64,000 nt of DNA, from NCBI RefSeq assembly GCF_003722335.1, contig NZ_CP026100.1, positions 5,595,203 through 5,659,202 on the forward strand. Reading direction: 5' to 3'. Under the pieces are notes generated by a model. That model saw only the letters and a list, made by a program, of their open reading frames with translations, made no database searches and was not told the DNA's origin. Both the position numbers and the translations under genes were made by a program. This DNA is from Caulobacter flavus (GTDB taxonomy: Bacteria > Pseudomonadota > Alphaproteobacteria > Caulobacterales > Caulobacteraceae). Shown here piece by piece: positions 55,324 to 64,000 of the stretch; the first letter of the stretch is position 1, and the number at the start of each line of letters is the position of its first letter.

Positions 55324-55836
55324 ATGAACAGCGCCCCCGCGCCCATCCTGCTACGTCCCGCGCGCGTCGTCGAGGTTGAGACGATCCGCGCGCTCGAACG
55401 CGCCTCGGCCCAGCGTTTCCTGGGCCTGATGGACGCCATCGCCGCCGACGAGCCCACCCCGGCCCCGACCCTGGCGCGGCGAATCGTCGAAGGCGGCCTG
55501 CTGGTCGCCCAGGCCGAGGACGGGATCGTCGCCGGCTTCGTCATGTTCCGCCCGCTGGAGGGAGGACTCTATGTGGAGCAGCTGGACGTCCTGCCTGCCT
55601 TCGCCGGCCGCCGCATCGGCGCGGCCCTGCTGGACGCCGCGGGCGAACGCCTGGGCCACGGCGGCGTGCTGGTCCTGTCGACCTTCCGCGACGTACCCTG
55701 GAACGCGCCGTACTACGCGCGGCTGGGGTTCGTAGCGGTCGACGAACTGACGCCGGGCATGGCGGCGATCCGCGCCGAGCACCTGGCGCGCGGGCTGGAC
55801 GAAGCCGCCCGAGTGTTCATGGCCCGGCCGCTCTAG
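55324..55836 (+). CDS. GNAT family N-acetyltransferase
   Basis: A 170-residue single-domain enzyme. The core has YVEQLDVLPAFAGRRIGAALLDAAGERL, which is the acetyl-CoA loop, and TFRDVPWNAPYYARLGFVAVDE at the C-terminal strand; these fit GNAT proteins related to those that modify small molecules or amino acids. The substrate is unknown. It converges with the heptosyltransferase-like gene, six bases apart. Confidence 0.87.
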   Translation: MNSAPAPILLRPARVVEVETIRALERASAQRFLGLMDAIAADEPTPAPTLARRIVEGGLLVAQAEDGIVAGFVMFRPLEGGLYVEQLDVLPAFAGRRIGAALLDAAGERLGHGGVLVLSTFRDVPWNAPYYARLGFVAVDELTPGMAAIRAEHLARGLDEAARVFMARPL

Positions 55837-55842
55837 ACGCCC

Positions 55843-56814
55843 TCAGCGCGGCAGCAGCGAGATCGCCGTGCTGGCCACCGTGCTGACCGGCAGGGCCTTC
55901 AGGTCCGGCGACTTGATCACCGCCACATGGCCGCGCGGACCGCACAGGGCCGGGTCCGAGGCGTCGGAGAACAGGGCGATGGTCGGCGCGCCGGCCGCCG
56001 CCAGCAGGTGCGTGGGGCCGGTGTCGTTGCCGACCACCAGGGCGGCCTTGGCGCCGAGCACCGCCAGCTGGGCGAAGTCGGTGCGGCCGGTGAGGTCGCG
56101 GGCCTGGCCGGCGGCCTTCTGGATCTGGCGGGCCATGGCGCTTTCCTGCGGACCGCCGATGATGACGATGTCCAGGCCCTTGGACTTCAGGAGCGCCGCC
56201 AGCTGGGCGTAGCTCTCGACCGGCCAGCGCTTCTCGGGCCGGTGGGCCGAGCCGCCGGGCACCAGCAGCACGTAGGGCTTGGGCGTCACCGCCCCGGCCA
56301 CCGGGCGGGCGTCCTTGTGCTTGCGCAGGATCCACGACAGGTCCGGCGGCGGGGCGCTGCCCGGCTCGGTCGGCGCGTCGGGCCAGATGCCGGCCTGGCG
56401 CAGCTGGTCGGCGTGCCGCTCCAGCGTGTGCATGTGATAGCGGGCCCGCCCCCGCTGGGGCAGGCTGGCGCCGTTGGCGATGCCCGACCACTGCGGCGGG
56501 AACGGCCGCAGGGCCTGGAAGTACCAGCCGGTGCGGTTGTTGGTCTGCAAGTCGTAGACCCGGTCGTACTTGGCCTTGCGGATACGGCCCAGCATCTTGA
56601 ACAGGTCGCCGGCGTCGCTGGGACGGCCGTCCACCTCGACCGCGTTGAAATAGGGCGACAGGCGGGCCAAGGCCTCGAAGGGCGGGGTGGTCAGCAGGGT
56701 GATCTTGGCGCGCGGATGGGCCTCGCGGATCTTCTTCATCGCCGCCAGGGCCAGGACGAAGTCGCCCAGCGCGCCCAGTTTGATGACCAGGACCTTCTTG
56801 ATCTCCTTGCTCAA
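55843..56814 (-). CDS. Glycosyltransferase family 9 (heptosyltransferase-like)
   Basis: A 323-residue GT-B enzyme. The N-terminus VLVIKLGALGDFVLALAAMKKIREAHP is the family pattern. The middle has VYDLQTNNRTGWYFQ, and the C-terminal donor site LVVGNDTGPTHLLAAAGAPTIALFSDASDP is diagnostic. By family it adds heptose or a related sugar to LPS core. TTG at 56814 overlaps the stop of the GT4 gene (TTGA), so the two are coupled. Confidence 0.9.
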   Translation of the reverse strand: MSKEIKKVLVIKLGALGDFVLALAAMKKIREAHPRAKITLLTTPPFEALARLSPYFNAVEVDGRPSDAGDLFKMLGRIRKAKYDRVYDLQTNNRTGWYFQALRPFPPQWSGIANGASLPQRGRARYHMHTLERHADQLRQAGIWPDAPTEPGSAPPPDLSWILRKHKDARPVAGAVTPKPYVLLVPGGSAHRPEKRWPVESYAQLAALLKSKGLDIVIIGGPQESAMARQIQKAAGQARDLTGRTDFAQLAVLGAKAALVVGNDTGPTHLLAAAGAPTIALFSDASDPALCGPRGHVAVIKSPDLKALPVSTVASTAISLLPR

Positions 56815-58007
56815 CCCTTCGACTCCAAAACGTCCGCCCCAGCCTTCCGGGCGGCCATGACGCGCGCATAGACCTTAAGGGTCGCCTCGACCATCGCGTC
56901 CACAGAATACAACCGTCGCGCACGCGCGCGCGCCGCCATGCCCATCGCCTGGCGCCCCGCTGCGCCGGCCTCGCAGGCGTCGTTCAGCGCCTGGGCCCAG
57001 GCCTCGACGTCGCCGGGCGCGGCCAGCCAGCCGGTCTCGCCCGGAATCACGGTCTCGCGCGTGGCGCCGTGGTCGGCGGCGATCACCGGACGGCCCATGA
57101 CCTGCGGCTCCACCGCCGTGCGGCCGAAGGCTTCCGGCTCCAGCGACGGCGCGATGGCCAGGTCGGCCAGCAGGTAGGCGGCCGGCATGTCGTCGCAGTG
57201 GCCGACGAGGCGCACGCTGTCTTCCAGGCCCGCCTGGGCGATCATGTGCTCGAGCTGCGCGCGGTAGCCCTTGCGGCCCTGGTCGTCGCCGGCCAGCAGC
57301 AGCAGCACCCGCGTGTCGCTGAGCGCCTTGAGCCGCGCCACGGCCTCGATGGCCAGGCCCTGCCCCTTCCAGCGGGTCAGGCGGCCGGCCAGCAGCACCT
57401 TCAGCCGGCGCTCGTCGCTGGCCACGCCCCAGGCCTTGCGCAGGGTCTCAACCCTGTCGGCCGAGACGAAGCTGGGCTCGAAGCGCGACAGGTCCACGCC
57501 GCGCGGGATGGCCACCACCCTGTCGGGATGGACGCCGTGCTCGGCGATGACGTGGGCGCGGGTGTACTCGGAGTTGGCGATGACGAGGTCGCCCTTGGTC
57601 ATCACCGCGTTGTACCAGCGCTTGAGGCTGGACTTGGCGTTGTAGACCCCGTGATAGGTGGCGATGAACGGGGTCCTGGTGGCGTGCGCCGCCCACAGGG
57701 CCGAGAAGGCCGGGGCGCGCGAGCGGGCGTGGACCAGGGTCACCTTCTCGCGGCGGATCAGGTCGATCAGTCGGGCGGCGTTGCCCAGCATCACCAGCGG
57801 GTTCTTCGACTGGGCCGGCATCTGGGCCAGGCGTCCGCCGTCTGCCTCGAGCCGCGCGGCCATGCGGCCGCCGCGCGTCGCCACCAGGGCCTTGCCGCCG
57901 AGGGCGACCACGCCGTGCGCGACGTCGATCGTGGTCTGTTCGGCGCCGCCGGTCTCCAGTTCCGGAGTCACCTGCAGCAGGGTGAAATCATCGGGAAGGA
58001 TGGACAC
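56811..58007 (-). CDS. Glycosyltransferase family 4
   Basis: A 398-residue GT-B enzyme with N-terminal ELETGGAEQTTIDVAHGVVALGG and HARSRAPAFSALWAA. The donor domain has LKVLLAGRLTRWKGQGLAIEAVARL, GDDQGRKGYRAQLE and the E-x7-E block PSLEPEAFGRTAVEPQVMGRPVIA. It is coupled with the heptosyltransferase-like gene, so both probably work on LPS core. The start is GTG at 58007, with only a weak ribosome site. Confidence 0.9.
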   Translation of the reverse strand: MSILPDDFTLLQVTPELETGGAEQTTIDVAHGVVALGGKALVATRGGRMAARLEADGGRLAQMPAQSKNPLVMLGNAARLIDLIRREKVTLVHARSRAPAFSALWAAHATRTPFIATYHGVYNAKSSLKRWYNAVMTKGDLVIANSEYTRAHVIAEHGVHPDRVVAIPRGVDLSRFEPSFVSADRVETLRKAWGVASDERRLKVLLAGRLTRWKGQGLAIEAVARLKALSDTRVLLLLAGDDQGRKGYRAQLEHMIAQAGLEDSVRLVGHCDDMPAAYLLADLAIAPSLEPEAFGRTAVEPQVMGRPVIAADHGATRETVIPGETGWLAAPGDVEAWAQALNDACEAGAAGRQAMGMAARARARRLYSVDAMVEATLKVYARVMAARKAGADVLESKG

Positions 58008-58063
58008 GCAGCGCTCTGAAGAGGTTAGGAGGGGTTAGTTAGCGAAACGAACAAGGCCGCGCC

Positions 58064-58942
58064 ATGACCGAAGTCCGTGATTTCCACCCGCGCGAGGAAA
58101 ATCAGCGTCTCGCCTACCGCAGGATCGACGGCGAGGGCCCGACGGTGGTGTGGCTGGGCGGTTTCCACTCCGACATGACCGGCACGAAGGCCCAGGTTCT
58201 GGCCGACCAGGCCCTGGCGACGGGCGGATCGTACGTCCGCTTCGACTATTTCGGCCACGGCGAATCGTCGGGCGCGTTCAGGGACGGCACGATCAGCCGC
58301 TGGCGCGCCGACTCGCTGGCGGTGATTGACGATGTGACCGAGGGCCCGCTGGTGCTGGTCGGCTCGTCCCTGGGCGGCTGGCTGGCCTGCCTGGCGGCCA
58401 TCGCCCGGCCCGAACGGGTGAAGGCGCTGGTGCTGATCGCTCCGGCCCCGGACTTCACCGACAAGCTGATGGGCCCCGAGCTGTCGGACGAGGCCAGGGC
58501 GGCCATCGCCCGCGACGGCTTCTGGATCCGCCCTTCCGAGTACGACGACGGCGGCTACGCCATCACCCGCGACCTGCTGGAGGACGGCGCGCGCTGGTCG
58601 ATCCTGCCCGGCCCCGTGCCCATCGACGCGCCGGTGCGCGTGCTGCAGGGCGGTCAGGACGAGGACGTGCCGTGGACCCACGCCCTGGAGCTGGCCAATG
58701 CGCTGAAGGGCGACGACGTCGTGTTCTCGCTGATCAAGGACGGCGACCACCGCCTGTCGCGCCCCCAGGACCTGGAACGCCTGGTCGCCGCCGTGGCCGA
58801 GGCTCGCGTGCTGGCCACGCCGGTGGACGACGACCCGGTCGCGCGCCGGCTGGCCCGCGCCGCCCGCGCCCGCTCGGCCGGCCAGGCCCCGGCGGCGGCC
58901 TGGGCCGCGGCGGATCTCGGGGACGAAGACCTGGAGGACTAG
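58064..58942 (+). CDS. Alpha/beta hydrolase
   Basis: A 292-residue serine hydrolase. The oxyanion part is VVWLGGFHSDMTGTK, the nucleophile elbow VLVGSSLGGWLACLAAI (GxSxGG), and the acid and base appear in the PVRVLQGGQDEDVPW and IKDGDHRLSRPQD segments. The extra C-terminal Ala/Arg-rich tail (about 245-292) is outside the fold. Related proteins are esterases or carboxypeptidases. Its end overlaps the convergent FkbM-type gene by four bases. Confidence 0.88.
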   Translation: MTEVRDFHPREENQRLAYRRIDGEGPTVVWLGGFHSDMTGTKAQVLADQALATGGSYVRFDYFGHGESSGAFRDGTISRWRADSLAVIDDVTEGPLVLVGSSLGGWLACLAAIARPERVKALVLIAPAPDFTDKLMGPELSDEARAAIARDGFWIRPSEYDDGGYAITRDLLEDGARWSILPGPVPIDAPVRVLQGGQDEDVPWTHALELANALKGDDVVFSLIKDGDHRLSRPQDLERLVAAVAEARVLATPVDDDPVARRLARAARARSAGQAPAAAWAAADLGDEDLED

Positions 58943-59937
58943 GCCAGGCTGGCGTGATCGCGCGCGATCCGCACGACGATGTTGCCCGCCACGTCCAGGC
59001 TGTCCTCGCCGAACGGCGTCGTCGGCTGGCCCGAATAGGCGTCGATGTAGAAGCCAGACAGTCCGTGCGCGCGCAGCAGCGCGACCAGCGCCGCGGGATC
59101 CTCGCCGACCCGCTCGCAGTGCTCGCGCGCATATTCGAACGCCAGAACGGTGTCGCGGCCGGCCAGCGGACCGCCGGGCGTCAGCAGGGCCGCCAGCAGC
59201 TGCGGCTCGGCGCCCTCGGCGTCGAGCTTGATCACCAGGTCGTTGTCGCCCGGTGGGATCAGCGACGCGATGGGGCGGACCTCGACCTTGATCTTTCGGA
59301 AGCGGTCGGCGTCGCGGCGGTCGCTGTAGGAATGCTGGGTCGATACGCGGCTGTCGAATTCGTAGACGTCGAACTCGACGGTTCCCGTCGCCCCCACGCC
59401 GCCGGCGCAGCAGACGTGGTGCTCGGCCGGTGTTCCCCCGCCGTTCAGGAACAGCGAGCGCCGGATGTTGTGCGCCAGCTCCGGGATCGGCTCGACCGTG
59501 ACGATGCGTCCCGTCGGGCCGATTCCCCGCGCGGCGATCGCCGCCAGCGTCCCGACATTGGTCCCCACGTCGACATAGTGCACGCCGGGCCGGACGTGGC
59601 CGGCCACGAACCGGCGCATGCCGATGTCGAAGTCCGGATGCAGGTACGAGATCGCGTGGTTCAGCTGCGTGGCGGGAAACAGAAAATAGTAGCCGTCGGC
59701 GAGGATCACGATGTCCTGGTCGTTGGAGACCAGCACCTCGGGCCTGCGAGCGCTGGCCGCCAGGACGTCGAGCTTGGCGCCGAGCGCCTCCAGCGCGCCG
59801 TCGCGCCGCGCGGCCTGCTCTTCGAGGCGCGCCTCCAGCGCCGACACAGTGGCCTCCAGGCTGCGAACGCTTCGTTCCAGGGTTTCGACACGGCTGGGCA
59901 CGAGGTTCAGCCTGGAAACGAAATCGCGAATACTCAT
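58939..59937 (-). CDS. FkbM-family methyltransferase with N-terminal coiled coil
   Basis: A 332-residue SAM-dependent methyltransferase. Residues about 15-65 form a coiled coil (RVETLERSVRSLEATVSALEARLEEQAARR). The SAM site is GVHYVDVGTNVGTLAAIAARG, followed by VTVEPIPELAHNIRRSL and the acidic IKLDAEGAEPQLL typical of FkbM enzymes. Such enzymes methylate sugars or polyketides. Given the glycosyltransferase neighbours, a cell-surface polysaccharide substrate is plausible. Confidence 0.88.
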   Translation of the reverse strand: MSIRDFVSRLNLVPSRVETLERSVRSLEATVSALEARLEEQAARRDGALEALGAKLDVLAASARRPEVLVSNDQDIVILADGYYFLFPATQLNHAISYLHPDFDIGMRRFVAGHVRPGVHYVDVGTNVGTLAAIAARGIGPTGRIVTVEPIPELAHNIRRSLFLNGGGTPAEHHVCCAGGVGATGTVEFDVYEFDSRVSTQHSYSDRRDADRFRKIKVEVRPIASLIPPGDNDLVIKLDAEGAEPQLLAALLTPGGPLAGRDTVLAFEYAREHCERVGEDPAALVALLRAHGLSGFYIDAYSGQPTTPFGEDSLDVAGNIVVRIARDHASLA

Positions 59938-60014
59938 GGACCCCCGCCACCGACGGCGCGACGCGCGCCGGCGGCGACCATAGGGGCGCGCACGCCCCGA
60001 ATCCACTCCGGCGC

Positions 60015-60875
60015 CTAGCGCTCGCCGGCCAGGATCGCCGCCAGCCCCTCGCGATAGGTCGGGTAGGCGGGCCGCCAGTCCAACTCGGCCTTGGCCAGGG
60101 CGTTCGAGACGCGCTTGTTCTCGGCGTAGAAGCGGCGGGTGGCCGGCGACAGGCCCAGGGCGTTGAACGGCAGGTCCGGCGGGACCGGCGCGCCCAGCAG
60201 ACGGGCGGCGTGCTCCATGACGTCCTGCGGCGGAGCCGGCTCGTCGTCGCACAGATTGTAGACCGCCCCGGCGCGAGGCCGCTCCAGCGAGGCCAGCAGG
60301 CCCGAGACGATGTCGTCGCGGTGGATGCGGCTGAACACCTGGCCCGGCTTGACGATTCGGCGGCCCTCGCCGGCCCGCAGCCGGTCGAAGGCGCTGCGGC
60401 CGGGGCCGTAGATCCCCGGCAGCCGGAAGGTGGCAATCGTCAGGCCCATGCCGCGGCACACCTGACGCCAGTCGCGCTCCGCCCCCACCCGGCGAGCGCC
60501 CTCGACCGACTGGGCCTTCAGCGGGCTCGCTTCGAACACCCAGCCGCCGTCGAAGTCGCCATAGACGCCGGTGGTCGACAGATAGCCGATCCAGTCGGGA
60601 AAGGCCTCGGCCGCGGCCAGGGCGGGAATCACCGCCTCCAGCGCCGGACAGCCCTCGCCGGTCGGCGGCGAGGTGACCAGCACGGCGTTCACGCCGCGCA
60701 TGGCCTCGACCATGGCCGCCTTGTCGTCCGGGTCTACGGCGGAGAAGCCCTGGGCCTCGACGGCGGCCCGCGCCTCGGGCGTGCGCCCCGTGGCGGTGAC
60801 CGACCAGCCCCGCGCGGCCAGAGATTCGGCGAAGGCGGCGCCGACATAGCCCAATCCGAACACGAACAGACGCAA
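60015..60875 (-). CDS. NAD(P)-dependent epimerase/dehydratase-like (YeeZ type)
   Basis: A 286-residue Rossmann protein with FVFGLGYVGAAFAESLAARGW (GxGYxG), RTPEARAAVEAQGF, YLSTTGVYGDFDGGWVFE and FRLPGIYGPGRSAFDRLRAG. This is the atypical short-chain family represented by E. coli YeeZ. The catalytic Tyr-x3-Lys is not obvious. A TTG start at 60875 directly precedes the first strand. It stands 77 bases upstream of the methyltransferase gene on the same strand. Reaction unknown. Confidence 0.82.
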   Translation of the reverse strand: MRLFVFGLGYVGAAFAESLAARGWSVTATGRTPEARAAVEAQGFSAVDPDDKAAMVEAMRGVNAVLVTSPPTGEGCPALEAVIPALAAAEAFPDWIGYLSTTGVYGDFDGGWVFEASPLKAQSVEGARRVGAERDWRQVCRGMGLTIATFRLPGIYGPGRSAFDRLRAGEGRRIVKPGQVFSRIHRDDIVSGLLASLERPRAGAVYNLCDDEPAPPQDVMEHAARLLGAPVPPDLPFNALGLSPATRRFYAENKRVSNALAKAELDWRPAYPTYREGLAAILAGER

Positions 60876-61045
60876 ACCCAGAGCCCCGCCCTCAAATCCA
60901 AGGGATCAATGAGCCGTCGAAACGGGCCGTTCCGCAAGTGCGGCATTCATCCCCAATGAAGTTGCGCGACAGTGCTTGCCAAGCGCGGAACGCTCTGCCA
61001 TAAGCCGCCTCCTCGTCGCGGGGCGCTGTTTTCAGCCTCTTCGAT

Positions 61046-61120
<75 letters not shown>

Positions 61121-61166
61121 TTCCCTCCTTCTCGGAGACGGATGGACGAGACAAGAAAATCGGTGC

Positions 61167-61241
<75 letters not shown>

Positions 61242-61346
61242 TTTTCTTTCCTTTCCTCATATTCTGATCCGGATGCGAAGCGGGGCCGTTTGGTCCGGCG
61301 CGAAATCCTGCTCTAACCTCCTCGTCGACCATTCCGGGGAGCGTCC

Positions 61347-63104
61347 ATGCGTCACCACCTTCTTCGCCTCGCCGCCGGCGCGGCCCTGTCGGCCGTGCTG
61401 CTGGCCAGCGGCGCGCACGCCGCGACCCAGGCGGCCTCGACGCAGTTGACGCAGGCCGTGAAGGCCTACGAGTCGGTGTCGGCCGTCGACGACGAGGAAA
61501 GCGGTTCGGACGCCGCCCGCTGGCGGCTGCCGCCCGTCGGCCCCAAGGCCGACGCCGACCGCAAGGCCAAGTACGAGAAGGCCAGGGCCCTGCTGGCCGA
61601 CGTCGACGCCTCGGGCCTGTCCGACGACGAGAAGCTCACCCGCCAGATCCTGGCCTGGAGCCTCGACGACAAGCTCGCCGGCCTGTCGTTCGACGAGAGC
61701 CGCATGCCGTTCAGCAGCGACGGCGGCTTCGACGTCGCCCTGCTCTATCGGGCCAGCAGCGCCCGCCTGAAGGACGAGGACGAGGCCAGGAAGTGGATCG
61801 CCCTGCTGGCCCAGGCGCCCGACTGGTACGCCGCCAACATCGCCGAGGCCCGCCGCGGGATCGCCACCGGCTTCGTCCATACCCGGATGACCGCCCAGTC
61901 GGTGCTGGAGCGCGCTCAGCGCGCCGCCGCCACGCCGGCGGCCGAAGACCCGCTGCTGGCCCCGCTGCGCGCCCTGCCCGCCAGCGTGCCGGCCGAACGC
62001 AAGGCCGCCCTGATCGCCGAGGGCGAGGCCGTGCTGAAGGCCAAGGTCGCCCCGGCCCGCGCCAGCTTCGTCGCCTTCATGCGGGACGAGTACCTGCCCA
62101 AGTCGGCCAAGAGCCTGGCGGCCGGCGACCTGCCCGACGGCAAGCGCTACTACGCCTTCCTGGTCAAGCGCTACACCACCACCGACATGACGCCCGACCA
62201 GGTGCACGAGATCGGCCAGGCCGAGGTGCGCCGCATCCGCGCCCGCATGGAGACGGTGATGAAGGAGGCCGGCTTCAAGGGCGACCTGCCGGCCTTCCTG
62301 ACCTTCCTGCGCACCGATCCGCGCTTCTACGCCACCAGCCGCCAGCAACTGCTGGAAAAGGCCAGCGAAATCGCCAAGCGCGCCGACGACCAGCTGCCCG
62401 CCCACTTCGGGACCCTGCCACGCCTGACCTACGGCGTGCGTCCCGTGCCGGCCAGCATCGAGAAGGGCTACACCACAGGGCGCTATTTCGGCGGCGACCC
62501 GAAGACGGGCCGGGCCGGCGGGCTGATGATCAACACCTCCGACCTCGACCAGCGCGGCCTCTACGAACTTCCCGCCCTGGTGCTGCACGAGGGCGCGCCG
62601 GGCCACCACGTCCAGACCTCGCTGGCCCAGGAGCAGGCCGGACCCGAGTTCCGCAAGAACCTCTACTTCAGCGCCTTCGGCGAGGGCTGGGGGCTCTATT
62701 CGGAATGGCTGGGCGAGGAGATGGGGATCTATCGCGATCCCTACGAGCTGTTCGGCCGCCTGTCCTACGAGATGTGGCGCGCCTGCCGCCTGGTGGCCGA
62801 CACCGGCATGCACTGGAAGGGCTGGAGCCTGGAGCAGGCCCGCGCCTGCTTTACCGAAAACAGCGCCCTGTCCTCGACCAACATCGAGGTCGAGCTCAAG
62901 CGCTACGTCTCCTGGCCGGGCCAGGCGCTGTCCTACAAGATCGGCGAGCTGAAGATCCTGGAGCTGCGCAAGCGGGCGCAGGACCAGCTGGGCCCGAAGT
63001 TCGACGAGCGGGCCTTTCATGACCTGGTGCTGCTGGGCGGCTCGACGCCGCTGGCGGTGCTGGAGGCGCGGACCGACGCCTGGATCGCCGCGCGCAAGAA
63101 GTAA
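61347..63104 (+). CDS. DUF885 family periplasmic metallopeptidase
   Basis: A 585-residue secreted protein with a signal peptide (VLLASGAHAA). The catalytic motif LVLHEGAPGHHVQTSLAQEQ is the DUF885 variant of the zinc helix, followed by a conserved Glu-rich block FGEGWGLYSEWLGEEMG. Other family stretches are FGTLPRLTYGVRPVP and GRYFGGDPKTGRAGGLMIN. Related to gluzincin carboxypeptidases. GGGGAG precedes the ATG. Substrate unknown. Confidence 0.9.
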   Translation: MRHHLLRLAAGAALSAVLLASGAHAATQAASTQLTQAVKAYESVSAVDDEESGSDAARWRLPPVGPKADADRKAKYEKARALLADVDASGLSDDEKLTRQILAWSLDDKLAGLSFDESRMPFSSDGGFDVALLYRASSARLKDEDEARKWIALLAQAPDWYAANIAEARRGIATGFVHTRMTAQSVLERAQRAAATPAAEDPLLAPLRALPASVPAERKAALIAEGEAVLKAKVAPARASFVAFMRDEYLPKSAKSLAAGDLPDGKRYYAFLVKRYTTTDMTPDQVHEIGQAEVRRIRARMETVMKEAGFKGDLPAFLTFLRTDPRFYATSRQQLLEKASEIAKRADDQLPAHFGTLPRLTYGVRPVPASIEKGYTTGRYFGGDPKTGRAGGLMINTSDLDQRGLYELPALVLHEGAPGHHVQTSLAQEQAGPEFRKNLYFSAFGEGWGLYSEWLGEEMGIYRDPYELFGRLSYEMWRACRLVADTGMHWKGWSLEQARACFTENSALSSTNIEVELKRYVSWPGQALSYKIGELKILELRKRAQDQLGPKFDERAFHDLVLLGGSTPLAVLEARTDAWIAARKK

Positions 63105-63183
63105 TGGCAAGCTGAGCCGCAGCCCGGGGTTGACCCCGCCCTCGCCCCGGGCCGAACCTCCCCGCCTTAAAAAGGGAGGTTCC

Positions 63184-63924
63184 ATGTCCTACGCCTCGAA
63201 GTTCGCGATCGGCGGCGCCCTGCTTCTGGCCCTCGCGGCCTGCTCCGACCCGAAGACGGCCAAGACCGACGCGCCGGCCAAGCCGGCCGGCGAAACCGCC
63301 GCCGCGCCCGCCTCGGCCGCCAAGCCACCCGCCGACCTGCCGGCCGGCGAGTACACGCTGGACAAGACCCACGCCGACCTCAGCTTCAAGGTCAATCATT
63401 TGGGCTTCTCCTGGTACACGGCGCGCTTCTCCGACTTCGACGCCAAGCTGACCCTCGACCCGAAGGCGCCCGAGGCCGCTCACATCGAGGCCAGCATCAA
63501 GACCGGCTCGCTGCTGCTGCCGGCCCCGCCCAAGGGCTTCACCGAGGAACTGCTGGGGCCCCAGTGGCTGGACGCGGCCAAGTACCCGGCCATCACCTTC
63601 CGCTCGACCAAGGTGAGCAAGACCGGCGACGACACCGCGGACGTCACCGGCGACCTCACCCTGCACGGCGTAACCAAGCCGGTGACCCTGAAGGCCAGGT
63701 TCAACGGCGCCTACACCGGCTATCCGCCGATGGACCCCAACGCCCGCATCGGCTTCTCGCTGACCGGCAGCTTCAAGCGCTCGGACTTCGGCGTCTCCTA
63801 CGGCGTACCGCAGCCCGGCTCGACCATGGGCGTGGGCGACGAGGTGCAGGTGGCCATCGAGGCCGAACTGCTGAAGCCCAATCCTCCGGCCGCCAACGCG
63901 CCGCCGGCGCCCGGCCAGCCCTGA
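63184..63924 (+). CDS. YceI-family lipoprotein
   Basis: A 246-residue precursor with lipobox LAAC and an Ala/Pro/Lys-rich linker to about 50, then the YceI lipocalin-like domain: GEYTLDKTHADLSFKVNHLGFSWYTARFSDFDAKLTLD, FRSTKVSKTGDDTADVTGDLTLHGVTKPVTLKARF, RIGFSLTGSFKRSDFGVSYG. Members bind polyisoprenoid or amphiphilic lipids in the periplasm. GGGAGGTTCC precedes the ATG. It lies 79 bases after the peptidase gene. Confidence 0.92.
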   Translation: MSYASKFAIGGALLLALAACSDPKTAKTDAPAKPAGETAAAPASAAKPPADLPAGEYTLDKTHADLSFKVNHLGFSWYTARFSDFDAKLTLDPKAPEAAHIEASIKTGSLLLPAPPKGFTEELLGPQWLDAAKYPAITFRSTKVSKTGDDTADVTGDLTLHGVTKPVTLKARFNGAYTGYPPMDPNARIGFSLTGSFKRSDFGVSYGVPQPGSTMGVGDEVQVAIEAELLKPNPPAANAPPAPGQP

Positions 63925-63933
63925 CGGGAACAA

Positions 63934-63963
63934 GCCTATCCCCGTCGGCGGACGAGGATAGGC
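63934..63963. other. Hairpin after the YceI lipoprotein gene
   Basis: GCCTATCC (63934-63941) pairs with GGATAGGC (63956-63963), nine bases after the stop codon. There is no T-run. The last 37 bases of the window hold nothing recognisable. Confidence 0.55.
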
Positions 63964-64000
63964 GATCGCCGCGCACAATACAATCAGTGGTTTAGATTTT

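Overview
The window is a high-GC alphaproteobacterial chromosome segment, most likely Caulobacter or a close relative. The evidence is the coiled-coil gene zauP next to zapA, a bactofilin gene, an NrsF-type (DUF1109) anti-sigma protein, a large TonB-dependent receptor of the caulobacterial type, a DUF3035 (BamF-like) lipoprotein, and frequent GTG/TTG starts and leaderless-looking genes. No phage, insertion sequence or CRISPR array was seen. Most of the window is ordinary chromosomal core with small accessory insertions.

Layout. 1-3.2 kb: the end of gluQ, then a self-contained operon (acyltransferase, membrane protein, winged-helix regulator) with a perfect palindromic operator candidate. 3.2-9.5 kb: CcdC-like protein, GNAT enzyme and TlpA-like thioredoxin, head-to-head with argH-lptM-like-lysA, then aroC. 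9.6-13.1 kb: small proteins, a frameshifted YCII gene, a catalytically dead serine-recombinase-like protein, and the queC-queE-queD genes for 7-deazaguanine synthesis. 13.6-18.3 kb: a 997-residue TonB-dependent receptor and a hybrid histidine kinase with a degenerate ATPase domain. 18.4-20.3 kb: a complete LuxR-LuxI quorum-sensing pair whose luxI leader carries three stacked inverted repeats, the last enclosing the ribosome-binding site. 20.4-26.4 kb: two paralogous XRE regulators bracketing a PilZ protein, a TadE/TadG operon and an unusual Phd-antitoxin/PAS fusion, followed by a secreted PraB-like protein and an unannotated 44-residue membrane protein.

26.5-36.8 kb: tRNA-Met, a glycosyltransferase, a PQQ-type sugar dehydrogenase, a ParD/ParE pair whose toxin gene overlaps a 2-hydroxyglutarate-oxidase-like gene, an amino acid permease, and a fused indolepyruvate ferredoxin oxidoreductase divergent from an Lrp regulator. 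36.9-46.3 kb: Mpo1-like protein, bactofilin, lipoproteins, lspA-ileS, YebC, Ohr, YmdB-type phosphodiesterase and 5-formyltetrahydrofolate cyclo-ligase. 46.3-48.2 kb: the classical zapA-6S RNA-cyclo-ligase locus, here interrupted by a two-gene cassette encoding a small basic protein and a predicted TIR/deoxyribosyltransferase-like enzyme; this is the best candidate in the window for an undescribed system. 48.4-52.7 kb: the glycolytic cluster gap-(DUF6891)-pgk-fba. 52.7-64 kb: a possible small transcript, an NrsF-like protein, small membrane proteins, a glycosyltransferase pair, an FkbM methyltransferase, two identical tRNA-Gly genes, a DUF885 peptidase and a YceI lipoprotein.

Assignments rest on reading the translated sequence and on knowledge of families; no database search was run.
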